Notes: generated by a model not told the origin, from the sequence alone. A DNA stretch of 64,000 nucleotides from Solibacillus sp. FSL K6-1523 (GCF_038005225.1 NZ_JBBOSU010000001.1:2530001-2594000); one strand, 5' to 3'. Positions 40,103 to 49,945 are shown, counted from the stretch's first letter. Made by a program: numbers and translations.

Positions 40103-41284
40103 TTGGCAAGATATAAAATGAATAAAACAAAACTAGATAGCATCTATTGGTTCAAGGTTGGAAAGGTAAAGAAGTATGCTTATCGCTACAAGTATTACGA
40201 TGAATCTGGTAAACGTGTAGAGAAAACAAATCAAACATTTTACACAATCGAAGAAGCTGAACGCGCTTTAATCGAGTTGAAGGCTCACATTTTGGATGGC
40301 AACCAAGGTTTTGTTAAAAACGAGAACTTAACTGTTGCACAGTTGAATGAGAAATACGTGCAAGCTAATCAAACTAACTGGAAGCCTACGTCTGAAAGAA
40401 ATCATAATTATGTGATGAATAATTATGTCTTAAATGCTATCGGAAAACACAAAATAAAAAAAGTTAACAATTTAATTATTCAAAAGGAATTGTTTGACCC
40501 TTTAATCAAAGCGGAATTTAAAGAAGGTAGCCTTTCCTCGATATATCGTAGACTTAACGCGATTTTTTCTTTCGCAGTGAAAAATGAAATTTTGGATCGA
40601 AAGAGATTTACTGCCCCAAATTTAAATAAGGCAATCGAGAGTATTAGGCGTGACGCAATTTCCATTGAAATAGTCGAAAAGATTTTAGAGGTTGCACGTA
40701 CTAAATACAAAATTACTCATTATACATGTTTGAGTTTATTGTTCCTAACCGGTATGAGAGCTGGGGAATTGAGAGCGCTAGAATGGGAATCGGATATAGA
40801 TTTCGAGAATAACGTGATTTACATTAACAAAACTAAAGATCGTTACGGCTCCAGGTCACCAAAAACTAAAAATAGTTATCGGAAATTCCCCATGAATGAA
40901 AACATCAAGAAAATTTTACTCGATTATAAAGTTTGGTATGATCAAAAAATGAATACATGCGGCCATAGGAATCCTAAAGGTCATGTATTTGTTACCTATG
41001 CTGGAGAGCCACTAGGAGAAAGATACTTAAAGCGCATTATTGACTTAATGTGTGAGCGTGAAGATATCCCCCACTTCACCCCCCATTATTTGAGGCATAC
41101 CTTCGTTTCCATTCAACTATCACAAAATGTCCCTGTTACGACGGTCGCTGCATTAGTTGGTGATACTCCAGAAACAATTTATAAGGTTTATGCTCATTCA
41201 TTTGAAAAAGATGAAATCCATGCATCGAATATTATGGATGGAATTATTACCTTAAATAAATTTGATGAAATTGAAAATGAGTGA
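40103..41284 (+). CDS. int: Tyrosine recombinase integrase
   Basis: 393 residues from a TTG behind AAGGAG. N-terminal AP2-like arm-binding domain (KKYAYRYKYYDESGKRVEKT), SAM-like core-binding domain (about 70-170), catalytic domain with Arg in TGMRAGELRALEW, HxxR in HYLRHTFVS, and Tyr in YKVYAHSF. It integrates and excises the prophage. The attachment site should lie directly downstream. Confidence 0.95.
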   Translation: MARYKMNKTKLDSIYWFKVGKVKKYAYRYKYYDESGKRVEKTNQTFYTIEEAERALIELKAHILDGNQGFVKNENLTVAQLNEKYVQANQTNWKPTSERNHNYVMNNYVLNAIGKHKIKKVNNLIIQKELFDPLIKAEFKEGSLSSIYRRLNAIFSFAVKNEILDRKRFTAPNLNKAIESIRRDAISIEIVEKILEVARTKYKITHYTCLSLLFLTGMRAGELRALEWESDIDFENNVIYINKTKDRYGSRSPKTKNSYRKFPMNENIKKILLDYKVWYDQKMNTCGHRNPKGHVFVTYAGEPLGERYLKRIIDLMCEREDIPHFTPHYLRHTFVSIQLSQNVPVTTVAALVGDTPETIYKVYAHSFEKDEIHASNIMDGIITLNKFDEIENE

Positions 41285-41288
41285 TTTT

Positions 41289-41308
41289 GGGGTACAATTT
41301 GGGGTACA
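41289..41308 (+). repeat. GGGGTACA direct repeat near phage end
   Basis: Two copies of GGGGTACA (41289-41296 and 41301-41308) separated by ATTT lie just after the integrase stop. The prophage end (attachment site) must be between here and the host gene ending at 41440. The core cannot be fixed because the other end is outside the window. Confidence 0.6.
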
Positions 41309-41400
41309 TGGTTATATTCATTAAATTAGTACCTAATCTGCAATTTATTATTCGGAGACTACAATCGGAGAAAATGCTTATATATCAAGGTTTTAGCCAC

Positions 41401-41428
41401 AAAAAAACACCTACAAAATTCGTAGATG
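41401..41428 (-). terminator. Intrinsic terminator of YpjP-like gene
   Basis: A 7-bp stem (41408-41414 with 41422-41428) is followed by seven T on the minus strand. Confidence 0.85.
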
Positions 41429-41439
41429 CTTCGAGTTTT

Positions 41440-42033
41440 TTATGACAACCACTTAGGCGGTGTGTTTTTGGACCAGTAAATTTCGCCTAAATCATAATGC
41501 TTTACGAAATTGTCTTCAAACGTGTGGTAATGGAAATTGTAATAATAACCGTCAAATGGACGATTTTCTGTTCGAACGTGGAAACGAATAATATCTTGCT
41601 TTAATTCATTGTCCGTAATATGAAAAATTTTTTCAGCATAATCGCCACTCGGTTTTTCGGAAATAACAGCATTCATAAGCTTGTCCTCACCTAAACGATC
41701 GACTGTGAATGCAATTGCTTCCTCAATCTTTGGGAAAATATTCGTGTCAAATTCATTTTCAATGACCGGTCCAATACGCGATCCAAACTTCATATAAGAC
41801 TGCTCTTTTGCTGCGGCTGTAATAGATTCAACAGTCAGTCTACTATAATCATCAACTAAGAATTCATCGAGCTGATAGGCTGCGGAAGTATGATTGTTGT
41901 CGGACCGTTCAAACGCCCGATTCGAATTAATTTCCTCTTCAAAATTTGCCCATATCTCGTGTTTCGGCGTAATCATGCCAAATGTTAATACGGCTACGGA
42001 TACGACGAGTGATTTATATAACCATTTTTTCAT
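41440..42033 (-). CDS. ypjP: YpjP-like exported protein
   Basis: ATG at 42033 behind AGGTGGAG. 197 residues with a signal peptide or N-terminal anchor (MKKWLYKSLVVSVAVLTFGM) and body motifs matching Bacillus YpjP (FYYNFHYHTFEDNF-like YYNFHYHTFEDNFVKHYDLG, IYWSKNTPPKW). Function unknown in the family. It is the first host gene beyond the prophage. Confidence 0.85.
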   Translation of the reverse strand: MKKWLYKSLVVSVAVLTFGMITPKHEIWANFEEEINSNRAFERSDNNHTSAAYQLDEFLVDDYSRLTVESITAAAKEQSYMKFGSRIGPVIENEFDTNIFPKIEEAIAFTVDRLGEDKLMNAVISEKPSGDYAEKIFHITDNELKQDIIRFHVRTENRPFDGYYYNFHYHTFEDNFVKHYDLGEIYWSKNTPPKWLS

Positions 42034-42180
42034 GCGCTCCACCTACCTAATATATGTATAATTTAGAAACATGCTCTCTTAATTATATACGAATCATGGA
42101 AGAAAAGGTTTCATCTTTTTTCTATTCATTGTACAATAATTATGAATCTTATGTACGTTTTTTAAAGGAGGTTAGTTTTA

Positions 42181-42258
42181 ATGGACACTTCAATCGTAAT
42201 CGGTCTTGGCTTACTTTTAATGTTAGGTTACATGACTTCTTTATGCTTCACGGACTAA
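42181..42258 (+). CDS. 25-residue membrane peptide
   Basis: ATG at 42181 behind a near-perfect AAAGGAGGT encodes MDTSIVIGLGLLLMLGYMTS then LCFTD. It is a single hydrophobic helix with polar ends, followed 18 bp later by a strong terminator. Ribosome site, stop and terminator together argue for a real small membrane protein. Confidence 0.65.
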   Translation: MDTSIVIGLGLLLMLGYMTSLCFTD

Positions 42259-42276
42259 TTTTATCATTTATTCCTG

Positions 42277-42304
42277 CCACCTAATTTTAGATTGGGTGGT
42301 TTTC
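42277..42304 (+). terminator. Intrinsic terminator of small membrane peptide gene
   Basis: An 8-bp stem (42277-42284 with 42292-42299, one G-U or A-C pair) with a 7-nt loop is followed by TTTTCTACTTT. Confidence 0.85.
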
Positions 42305-42335
42305 TACTTTATGATCTTCAGTGCAATACCCCGGA

Positions 42336-42380
42336 AAAATAAAAAAGCCCATAACGACTTCAGAGGAAATCGTTACGAGC
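42336..42380 (-). terminator. Intrinsic terminator of Asn/Lys-rich protein gene
   Basis: An 11-bp stem with two G-U/A-C positions (42347-42357 with 42370-42380) is followed by TTTTTTATTTTT on the minus strand. Confidence 0.8.
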
Positions 42381-42428
42381 TATACACAACTCCCTATTAT
42401 AATGATTCAGAAAATTGATGGGTCTAAC

Positions 42429-42608
42429 TTATTCATTTAAAGTTGCAGGATTATTTTTATTTTGTTGCTTTTCTTTATTTTCATTCTTATTTTGCTTTTT
42501 GGCCTGATTATTCTTACCAATTACGCCTAAATCATCAGCACTAATGTCGTACCCGTAGCCAAACTCTTCCCGACCTAGCTTATTTTTACCTCGATTATTT
42601 TTTGTCAA
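42429..42608 (-). CDS. Small Asn/Lys/Gln-rich protein, spore-protein-like
   Basis: TTG at 42608 is chosen for GTGGAGGTGATA upstream. 59 residues (TKNNRGKNKLGREEFGYGYD, then ISADDLGVIGKNNQAKKQNK). The composition and small size resemble small acid-soluble spore proteins, but no family is certain. Confidence 0.65.
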   Translation of the reverse strand: MTKNNRGKNKLGREEFGYGYDISADDLGVIGKNNQAKKQNKNENKEKQQNKNNPATLNE

Positions 42609-42695
42609 AATATCACCTCCACAAAATAGATTAGCCATTTTGTGAAAATCTATACTTAACGTGTTTGAACGTAAACGAAATAAAGTTTCAAACAT

Positions 42696-43139
42696 TTTCG
42701 CCCTTAAAATTGGACAAGGGGCACCTTCAATTAAGAAGGCACCCCTTTAGTATTTGATAGATAGTTTTATAAATAAATGTATGTCTCGACCCGATCATCC
42801 GGGGAATTTATCTATTATTAGAAGCCTATAGCTCCTGTTTTAACCGCGGTAAAATTCAACTAATTTTTTCTAACTTAAGCAACATAGTCCCAACCTTCTA
42901 CTATGTCCTTGCAGCCCTTTAGCATGCGCCAGTGTGAAAAAGTATCTTCAAAAACACTAGTGGAACGCCAATTTATAAATACCACTATCTAAAATAGCAT
43001 AATCAAATAATAGCACAGATGTTTTCATTTGTAAAACCAATTGCCCGACTATGCTTTTTTTTCGCAATCCGCTATACTAATAGCTATTATGTATTTGGCG
43101 TATATGCGACCAGATTATGACTAAAGGAGCTACATCTAC
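42696..43139. other. 444-bp intergenic region with hairpins, possible ncRNA
   Basis: No gene seen. Hairpins: 42717-42750 region (GGGGCACCTTC/GAAGGCACCCC with a CA/CA internal loop); 42882-42888 with 42900-42906 (7 bp, flanked by GCA/TGC); and 42926-42935 with 42954-42968 (GCG, CCA and GTGT segments paired across two bulges). The arrangement suggests a structured RNA, perhaps on the minus strand. No known RNA family is recognised. Confidence 0.35.
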
Positions 43140-44192
43140 ATGACGACTGAAGTAGAAACAGATCTTTCCATCCAAATGAAGCGCATGGCCGTTGCGGTTA
43201 TTAATATGGAGCAAAATCGCTTTATGGCCGCGCAAAACACGATGGATTTAACAACACTTGAACAGGACGTGTATTCACAGTTTTTCGAACAATATATTGA
43301 TGCAACATTAAATAGTCCAAAATCCGTTGCATGCAAGTTTTTAGATTCGGATAATGATATTTTAACGAAGATGAACCGTTATATCGAATATCCAGATGAC
43401 ACGCATTTCTTATCGTTAACAAATGATATATCAAATAAACTATTCCAAATCATGCAAAATGTTTCGAGCAGTAATGGCTCTGTTTTTGTTGCCCATGTGG
43501 AATTAATCGGCGAGCAGTACTTGCTTTTCCTAAAAATTGACCCACAAGATGCGGTGCAAATTGATTTAGAAACACGCGATTTAAAAACGATAGAGAATAT
43601 TTTACCAGATGCCTTTAGCCGCGTTCAAAAGTGCGCACTGATTCGCATGGATTATGACCCGCTGGAAGAAAACTTATATGTGCTCGACAAGCAATCGGAC
43701 GGAGAACCAGCGAAGTTTTTCATGGAAACTTTTTTACAGGCGACTCCAGTTGCAACGGATAAAAAGAAAACGAAAATGTTAATGACCGAGCTGTATGAAA
43801 CGATCCAGCCGACATTGGCAGAAGACAAGGCCCCTCTTTTACAGCAAGTCATTGATGAAGAATTTGAAAATGGCAAATACATTGAGCTTGAAGCATCTGT
43901 GCATAATATTTATGAAGCAATCGCCCCTGCAGAAGAACGAGAAAGCTTTGTTTCGCAAAACTCGAAAATGTTCATTAACGAATTTACAGAACGAAATCCA
44001 AGTTTCACACCTAATTTTGAAGCGAAACGGGATGACTTACAAGTAGTGTATAAATCCGAAAATAACGAAATTGTTTTTAAGTATGATAAAAATTTGAATG
44101 ATATCGATATTCAGCATGATCAAATAAGTGGCACGTACACGATTACGATTAAAAATAGCGATGATTTACAGTTTGCATTACGAAAAAAATAA
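43140..44192 (+). CDS. Nucleoid-associated protein, NdpA/YejK-like
   Basis: 350 residues behind AAAGGAG. The N-terminal region (VINMEQNRFMAAQNTMDLTT), SNDISNKLFQIM and the FVAHVELIGEQYLLFLKIDP strand pair match the 37-kDa nucleoid-associated protein family. It is acidic and monocistronic, closed by a bidirectional terminator. The role is chromosome association, not known in detail in Firmicutes. Confidence 0.85.
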   Translation: MTTEVETDLSIQMKRMAVAVINMEQNRFMAAQNTMDLTTLEQDVYSQFFEQYIDATLNSPKSVACKFLDSDNDILTKMNRYIEYPDDTHFLSLTNDISNKLFQIMQNVSSSNGSVFVAHVELIGEQYLLFLKIDPQDAVQIDLETRDLKTIENILPDAFSRVQKCALIRMDYDPLEENLYVLDKQSDGEPAKFFMETFLQATPVATDKKKTKMLMTELYETIQPTLAEDKAPLLQQVIDEEFENGKYIELEASVHNIYEAIAPAEERESFVSQNSKMFINEFTERNPSFTPNFEAKRDDLQVVYKSENNEIVFKYDKNLNDIDIQHDQISGTYTITIKNSDDLQFALRKK

Positions 44193-44198
44193 GCAGAC

Positions 44199-44238
44199 AA
44201 AAGGCAGAAACGTTGATCTAATCGCGTTTCTGCCTTTT
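44199..44238. terminator. Bidirectional terminator between ndpA-like and pepF
   Basis: A 14-bp perfect stem (44199-44212 with 44225-44238) with A-rich and T-rich flanks serves both converging genes. Confidence 0.9.
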
Positions 44239-44253
44239 GCTCGTTACAATTTA

Positions 44254-46050
44254 TTATTTCGACGTTAACGCGATAAATTCCTCAACGTCTTTTTCGCATA
44301 GCGCGATGCCTTTTAACCAGAAGTCTTGCTTTGTAATATCCTCACCTAAATGTTTCATTGCTAAATCTTCTACGGTCATAATCGCTGTATCGCGTAATAA
44401 AGCCATATATTTTTCCTCGAACCCTTTGCCCTCTTCTTTCGCCTTTGCATAAATGCTAAGCGAGAATAAGTAGCCGAATGTGTATGGGAAGTTGTAAAAT
44501 GGCACGCCTGTAATATAGAAATGCATTTTAGAAGCCCAGAAATGTGGATGTGTTTCGCCCAATCCACCAGCATGTGCTTCAATTTGTGCTTCTTCCATTA
44601 ATTCATTTAAACGCTTTGAAGAAACCATTCCTTTTTTGCGCTCCTCATAGAAGCGTGTTTCGAATAAGAAACGTGCATGAATATTCATTAAAAATGCTAC
44701 AGAGCTTTGTACTTTATCTTCTAGTAACGCGATTTTCTCTTGCTCATTTGCTGCTTCTTGTACTGCTGCATCGGACACAATCATTTCCGCAAATGTCGAC
44801 GCTGTTTCAGCTACATTCATTGCGTAGCGTCGGTTTAATGGGTGCACAGGGCGTAGTGCATGTGTATGGAATCCATGGCCGAGCTCATGTGCTAATGTTG
44901 AAACGTTTGACATTGTCCCTGAAAATGTCATGAAAATACGCGATTGATCGGATAATGGCATACCTGTACAGAAGCCACCTGCTCCTTTATTATCACGGTC
45001 CTCTGCCTCAATCCATCCGTCTTCAAATGCCGTACGTGCAAAAGATTCCATTTCCGTACCGAAACGACCGAAATGTTTTAAAATGAACTCTGAACCTTCT
45101 TGATAGCTAACTTTCGTCGTTGAATCCGTTACAGGTGCATCGAAATCAAACCAATCGAGCTTTTCTTGTCCCAAAAGTGATGCTTTATGTGTTAAATAGT
45201 TGGCAAATGTTGCTTTACGCGCAGTAATCGCGCCCCACATCGCATCAAGTGTCTCTTGCTTCATACGGCTAATTTGTAGCGGCTCTTGTAAAACCGAATC
45301 CCAGCCGCGCTTTTTATAAACGGCTAAACGGAAACCTGCTAGATGGTTTAACGTTTTCGCAAAAATTTCCTCGCGCTCCGTAAACACTTTTTCTAATGCT
45401 TCAAATGCCGCTTTGCGTACTTTGCGATCCGCATTGCCACTTAAATTATTTGCCTGTCCAACCGAAAGTGTTTTCAGCTCGCCATCTACTTCCACTTCTA
45501 CTTTAATATCACCAATTAACATCGTATACATTTGGCCCCAAGCCGAATAGCCGTCCACACCTAATGCAGAGATGAGAGCTTCTTCATCCTCTGATAAAGT
45601 CATTTTTGATTTTTCACGCCACTCCGTTAAAATAAAGGCGAAATGTGAAAGCTCTTCCGTTTCAAGTAATTGATCAAATACCGTTTGCTCGATTTGACCT
45701 AATTTTTGATTAAAGCCTTCTAAAATTGGCGAGAAATTCGCAGCAATACCAGATAATTGGCTTTGTAATAATTGCGCTTCACGGTCAGTTGTATCTTGAG
45801 ATATTAAGCAAGATATTACTGCACCCGCTTGCGAAACATGCATGAAAGCTTCTTTTATTTCTTCTAAAATAAAAGCGATTTCACCTGCAGAATCTGTTGT
45901 TTGTGGTAGGTCAAATTGCGCCACTTTTTCTGTTAATCGCTCAAATCTTGGTGTTAAATTTTCAATATGTTGTTTTAATTCAGGAGATGCACTTCCACCT
46001 GGAAAGAATACATCTAAATCCCATACTTCTGGATATTTTACGTTTTCCAT
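44254..46050 (-). CDS. pepF: M3-family oligoendopeptidase PepF
   Basis: 598 residues. The zinc motif HELGHGFHTH lies near residue 390 and matches the M3 family HExxH, with the third ligand Glu in ETASTFAEMI. The N-terminal helical half and the C-terminal FNFPYTFGYLFS region are typical. A cytosolic peptidase that degrades 7-17-residue peptides. Confidence 0.95.
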   Translation of the reverse strand: MENVKYPEVWDLDVFFPGGSASPELKQHIENLTPRFERLTEKVAQFDLPQTTDSAGEIAFILEEIKEAFMHVSQAGAVISCLISQDTTDREAQLLQSQLSGIAANFSPILEGFNQKLGQIEQTVFDQLLETEELSHFAFILTEWREKSKMTLSEDEEALISALGVDGYSAWGQMYTMLIGDIKVEVEVDGELKTLSVGQANNLSGNADRKVRKAAFEALEKVFTEREEIFAKTLNHLAGFRLAVYKKRGWDSVLQEPLQISRMKQETLDAMWGAITARKATFANYLTHKASLLGQEKLDWFDFDAPVTDSTTKVSYQEGSEFILKHFGRFGTEMESFARTAFEDGWIEAEDRDNKGAGGFCTGMPLSDQSRIFMTFSGTMSNVSTLAHELGHGFHTHALRPVHPLNRRYAMNVAETASTFAEMIVSDAAVQEAANEQEKIALLEDKVQSSVAFLMNIHARFLFETRFYEERKKGMVSSKRLNELMEEAQIEAHAGGLGETHPHFWASKMHFYITGVPFYNFPYTFGYLFSLSIYAKAKEEGKGFEEKYMALLRDTAIMTVEDLAMKHLGEDITKQDFWLKGIALCEKDVEEFIALTSK

Positions 46051-46326
46051 TTAAACACGCCCCGCTTTCAGAATAGTAATACAATTACCATTCTACTAAA
46101 AACCCTACTATTTTGCATAGAATTATTTCGATATTTGAAATAAATTCAAATGAGTTGTAGCCTACTTTTGGGCAAAAACAGCTCAAATAAAATCTTTGCC
46201 CACTATTTCAATCATTATTTTATTTTTAATTTAAACCATGATATATTTGAGTAGGAACTTATCAATGGCTTGATGATTTATTTTGTGCAGGGTAGGTAAA
46301 GAATTTAAACTAGCGAGGTGAAAAAA

Positions 46327-46647
46327 ATGACTGATCGTGAATTATTAGAGCAAATATTAACTAAAGTAAACAAGATTGGTGGCCTTGAGCTATCTTTTGA
46401 AAACCTATCAACTAAAGTAGAACATTTATCGAATAAAGTAGATAATCTTGAGCAATCAAATTCTGAAATAAACATGAAAATTGATGCTTTAACAAACCAA
46501 GTTGTTCTCCTAAGCGAAGATATGACGATCGTTAAAGAACAGACTGCGGTGAATGCTGAATTACGCCCAGAGGTATCAGATGCTGTTTCTAGAATTGATG
46601 CGATTGAAATGGATTTAAAAATTATGAAGAAAGTGATTACCTCATAA
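46327..46647 (+). CDS. Coiled-coil protein
   Basis: ATG at 46327 (GAGGTG at 6-nt spacing; GTG at 46318 is the alternative). 106 residues, almost wholly heptad-repeat coiled coil (KVEHLSNKVDNLEQSNSEIN). It is monocistronic and resembles small coiled-coil proteins found in Bacillus near mobile or surface loci. Function unknown. Confidence 0.68.
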   Translation: MTDRELLEQILTKVNKIGGLELSFENLSTKVEHLSNKVDNLEQSNSEINMKIDALTNQVVLLSEDMTIVKEQTAVNAELRPEVSDAVSRIDAIEMDLKIMKKVITS

Positions 46648-46903
46648 ATGATATACAAAATCACTCCATAATGGACTAGTGATAGTTAAGAGGTTTTTAT
46701 TCTTGGTTATCCTAGTTCATTCATACTTTCGCCCCATCAAATGTAATTAATCCAAAAACCTTTATTACGAAAAACTAAAGATTCCCGTTCACCGCTTACC
46801 TCCATTAAACCATTATGAGTTCCAAATAAATATTTAATCCAATACAAAAAAACAAAGTATGAAAACGAACTCTCACACTTTGCCTTAATTAAATTTTTCC
46901 TTT

Positions 46904-48349
46904 TTATAATATTGGCGATATTAACCGTGAAATGGATTCGCGAACTTTTGTCCAGCTGCTTCTTTTTTCATAAAGTGCAGGTGTCATTTCAAAGCTATTT
47001 TGCTGATCTTGTTCAAATAATTTCCGACATTTTATAGCCAGTTCCTCATCAAATAAGATTGCATTAATTTCAAAATTTAAACTAAAACTTCGCACGTCAA
47101 TATTGGCCGTGCCAATAGTCGTAATTTCATCGTCAATAACCATCATTTTTGCATGTAAAAATCCCTTTTCATAACGGAATATGCGCCCACCATGACGTAA
47201 CATATCCCCACCATACGCTGAATTTGCGCCGTAAACAAACGGATGATCCGTTACAGCCGGTGTCATAATGCGCACATCGACCCCTGATGAAGCAGCAATT
47301 TGAATCGCATGTAAAAAGGCTTCATCTGGTACAAAATAAGGTGATTGAATGTAAATATACCGTTTCGCACTTAAAATCATTCGAATATAACTATTTTTAA
47401 TCGATTCACATTCCGTATCCGGTCCACTTGAAACAATTTGAACTGGAAGCAAATTGTCCACATGAAATGACGGAAAATATTTCATATCTGTTTGCTCGAG
47501 CATTTCATTGCGCGCTTGATGCCAGTCAAATATAAAGTGTGCCTGCATGCTGTAAACAGAATGTCCTTGAATTTTTAAATGCGTATCACGCCAATACCCA
47601 ATTTTTTCGTCGAGACAAGCATATTCCTCTCCAACATTAAAACCACCAATATAGCCGATTTGCCCATCAATAATAACAAGCTTACGATGGTTTCGGAAAT
47701 TGATACGTGGATTTAATAATGTAAAATAGGAGGAGAAAAAGGCTTCCACTTCTCCACCAGCGTCTATTAGCTCTTGAAAATGCTTTTTCATTAATTTTCG
47801 AGAACCTAAATCATCATAAATAACCTTTACTTCGACTCCTTGCTGCGCCTTTAAAACAAGGGCATCATAAATGTGCTTCCCGATTTTATCCATTTTAAAA
47901 ATGTAATATTGCATATGGATTGACTGTTGTGCTTGCTCAATATCCTTTATTAATGCAGCAAATTTTTCCTTTCCTTCCGAAAAAATTTCCACTTCATTAT
48001 GGGCACTTAATAGCGCTTGATTGTAATCCACATTCATTTGAATTAATTGTTGGTGTTCTTTTGTTACCCCATTTGGAAATTCATACGTATTGTCATGTAT
48101 CTTTTTCTGTTGCTCTTTAAATACAGGCAATGATTCATTTTGATTGACCGTCATCCACCGAACAAAATTCTTTTTCCGTAAGTTTCGCCCAAATAATAAA
48201 TACAAAACAAACCCAACAATTGGAATGAAAAATAAAATTAATAACCATGCCCATGCAGATGATGGACTTTTACGACTAATAAAAACAACAAAAAGTGCGA
48301 AGAAAAAGTTTAAAATATAAATTGAAATTGTCAAACCACTTGGAAGCAT
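46904..48349 (-). CDS. cls: Cardiolipin synthase
   Basis: 481 residues. Two N-terminal membrane helices (about 5-25, 32-52), then two phospholipase D motifs: HRKLVIIDGQIGYIGG (about 220) and HAKMMVIDDEITTIGTANID (about 400). It joins two phosphatidylglycerols into cardiolipin in the membrane. Confidence 0.96.
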   Translation of the reverse strand: MLPSGLTISIYILNFFFALFVVFISRKSPSSAWAWLLILFFIPIVGFVLYLLFGRNLRKKNFVRWMTVNQNESLPVFKEQQKKIHDNTYEFPNGVTKEHQQLIQMNVDYNQALLSAHNEVEIFSEGKEKFAALIKDIEQAQQSIHMQYYIFKMDKIGKHIYDALVLKAQQGVEVKVIYDDLGSRKLMKKHFQELIDAGGEVEAFFSSYFTLLNPRINFRNHRKLVIIDGQIGYIGGFNVGEEYACLDEKIGYWRDTHLKIQGHSVYSMQAHFIFDWHQARNEMLEQTDMKYFPSFHVDNLLPVQIVSSGPDTECESIKNSYIRMILSAKRYIYIQSPYFVPDEAFLHAIQIAASSGVDVRIMTPAVTDHPFVYGANSAYGGDMLRHGGRIFRYEKGFLHAKMMVIDDEITTIGTANIDVRSFSLNFEINAILFDEELAIKCRKLFEQDQQNSFEMTPALYEKRSSWTKVRESISRLISPIL

Positions 48350-48711
48350 CTTGTTTTTCCTCCTTTTTTAATCAAGTAATTTGAGGCGCTCATATGTAAG
48401 TCACATGAAAACTACCACCAAATAAAAACCACCTACCCATTATTTGGTAGGCGATTGTAGAATCTTTTGCTTTAATTCCATCCATGTTCGAGTTTGGACT
48501 TTTTGAGTGAATGGATGAGTATAAAGCGCTGAATACCTCTTGCTGCATGAATTACATTTGCTGAATTAAGTTAAACAAGTTATTCTATTATATACATTTC
48601 CTCAAAAAATTACAGTTAAATCGGGAGTTCGCGCTATATTTATGCACTAAAAAGGATGTTTTCAAACTGACACTTGAAAACATCCACCTTTTTATATCTT
48701 TACAAATGAGC
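48350..48711. other. Intergenic region with terminators and gene remnant
   Basis: On the minus strand a frame ending at about 48440 reads RYSALYTHPFTQKVQTRTWM and ELKQKILQSPTK, then stop, inside a hairpin (48432-48437 with 48446-48451) followed by TTTTTATTT. This looks like the 3' end of a decayed gene with its terminator. Nothing else is seen. Confidence 0.4.
48654..48690. terminator. Intrinsic terminator of rsgA
   Basis: A perfect 12-bp stem (48654-48665 with 48674-48685) is followed by TTTTTAGT on the minus strand and by CCTTTTT on the plus strand. Confidence 0.92.
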
Positions 48712-49767
48712 CTACTTCATTTTTTTCAACCCTTTTGAAATTTGCTTCCATTTTCGTTTTTCAGTCAATTGGGCAGCAACATTTGTTTTCTTTTCGATGT
48801 AAGCAGCTTCTCTTTGCAATTTGAAATAGTTTTTTAATCGGGATTCCTCTAAGTTACCTTCATGGATTGCTTGAAGCACCGCGCAATGGGGTTCATTTTT
48901 ATGTGTGCAATCACGGTAGCGGCAATTATGGCCAAGCTCCTCGATATCAGAAAAACTCGCTTGTATGCTATCTCCTTGATCCCATAGCTGCAACTCGCGC
49001 ATTCCAGGCGTATCGATTAAGCACGCACCACTCGGTAAAACGACTAGTTCTCTGTGTGTCGTCGTATGGCGCCCTTTCGCATCATCTTCTCGAATACCCG
49101 ATACTTTCATTTGCTCTGTCGCTAATAATGCGTTCGTCAATGTCGATTTCCCCGCACCGGATGAACCGAGTAATGCTGCGGTTTTTCCTTCTGTAAGCAT
49201 AGCATGCAAAGCATCTAGCCCTACTCCAGTGATCGCACTTAATGCAATGATATCAACGCCAAAAGCAACTTGCTCGACTTCACGAATATAAGGCTCGACA
49301 TCATCACAAAGATCCGTTTTCGTTAATACAACAACCGGTGTGGCACCTGAATCCCAGGCAGCAACTAAATAGCGTTCTAAGCGACGAATATTGAAATCCG
49401 CATTAACACTCATAACAAGCAATACGTAATCAACATTCGCTGCTACAATCTGTTCATCCATTTCAAGCCCCGCCATTTTGCGAGAGAATTTCGACTTTCT
49501 TTCCAATAAATGATGGATAATTGCTTTTTCCTCACCCGGCATTTGTTCCACTAAAACAAAATCACCGACTGCTGGAAAATCGACGCGTGAAAAGGATTGA
49601 TATGCATAGCTTCCTGAAACGGTCGCGAGCCATTCCCCTTGCTCTGTCAATACGCGGTATGAATGCTTATGCTCTAATAGTACACGCGCTGGAATTGTAT
49701 TTTTTACCGTTAATTGTTCAAGTTGTTGTTCAAAAAATGGGGTAAACCCAAGTTGTTTTAAATTCAA
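48712..49767 (-). CDS. rsgA: Long-form RsgA (ribosome small-subunit GTPase)
   Basis: 351 residues from a TTG behind AGGAGGA. Circularly permuted GTPase: OB fold first (about 25-95), then G4 VVLTKTD, G1 LLGSSGAGKSTLTNAL, G3 LIDTPGMREL, then the zinc finger CRYRDCTHKNEPHC. RsgA proteins check 30S maturation. This length is of the second-copy type, longer than B. subtilis RsgA (298). The gene is preceded by an attenuator with a leader peptide (see that entry). Confidence 0.92.
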   Translation of the reverse strand: MNLKQLGFTPFFEQQLEQLTVKNTIPARVLLEHKHSYRVLTEQGEWLATVSGSYAYQSFSRVDFPAVGDFVLVEQMPGEEKAIIHHLLERKSKFSRKMAGLEMDEQIVAANVDYVLLVMSVNADFNIRRLERYLVAAWDSGATPVVVLTKTDLCDDVEPYIREVEQVAFGVDIIALSAITGVGLDALHAMLTEGKTAALLGSSGAGKSTLTNALLATEQMKVSGIREDDAKGRHTTTHRELVVLPSGACLIDTPGMRELQLWDQGDSIQASFSDIEELGHNCRYRDCTHKNEPHCAVLQAIHEGNLEESRLKNYFKLQREAAYIEKKTNVAAQLTEKRKWKQISKGLKKMK

Positions 49768-49876
49768 TGTTTTTTCCTCCTAAATGGACATTTCGTATTC
49801 GGCAACATCCATACGGAAACACGCAGGATGAAGCAGTTTCTTTTGTGGATTTGAATTTTTTACGTTTTTCTCCACG

Positions 49877-49916
49877 AAAAAACCTTATGAGAAGCAATTC
49901 AGCTTATCACAAGGTT
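49877..49916 (-). terminator. Attenuator terminator upstream of rsgA
   Basis: On the minus strand a 10-bp stem (49916-49907 with 49890-49881, one G-U pair) is followed by a T-run (TTTTTTCG). It lies 110 nt before the rsgA start. Its loop (49910-49892) can instead pair with 19 nt inside the upstream leader ORF (49996-49978) in a perfect duplex with two G-U pairs, an anti-terminator. Confidence 0.8.
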
Positions 49917-49945
49917 TACGATGCGCATTTAAAAGGTATGCAAAA

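Noticed and set aside
41284-41440. Exact att core
   Set aside because: The second end of the prophage is outside the window, so no duplicated core can be identified.
42696-43139. tmRNA, RNase P or SRP RNA
   Set aside because: None of the conserved core sequences known for these RNAs is visible.
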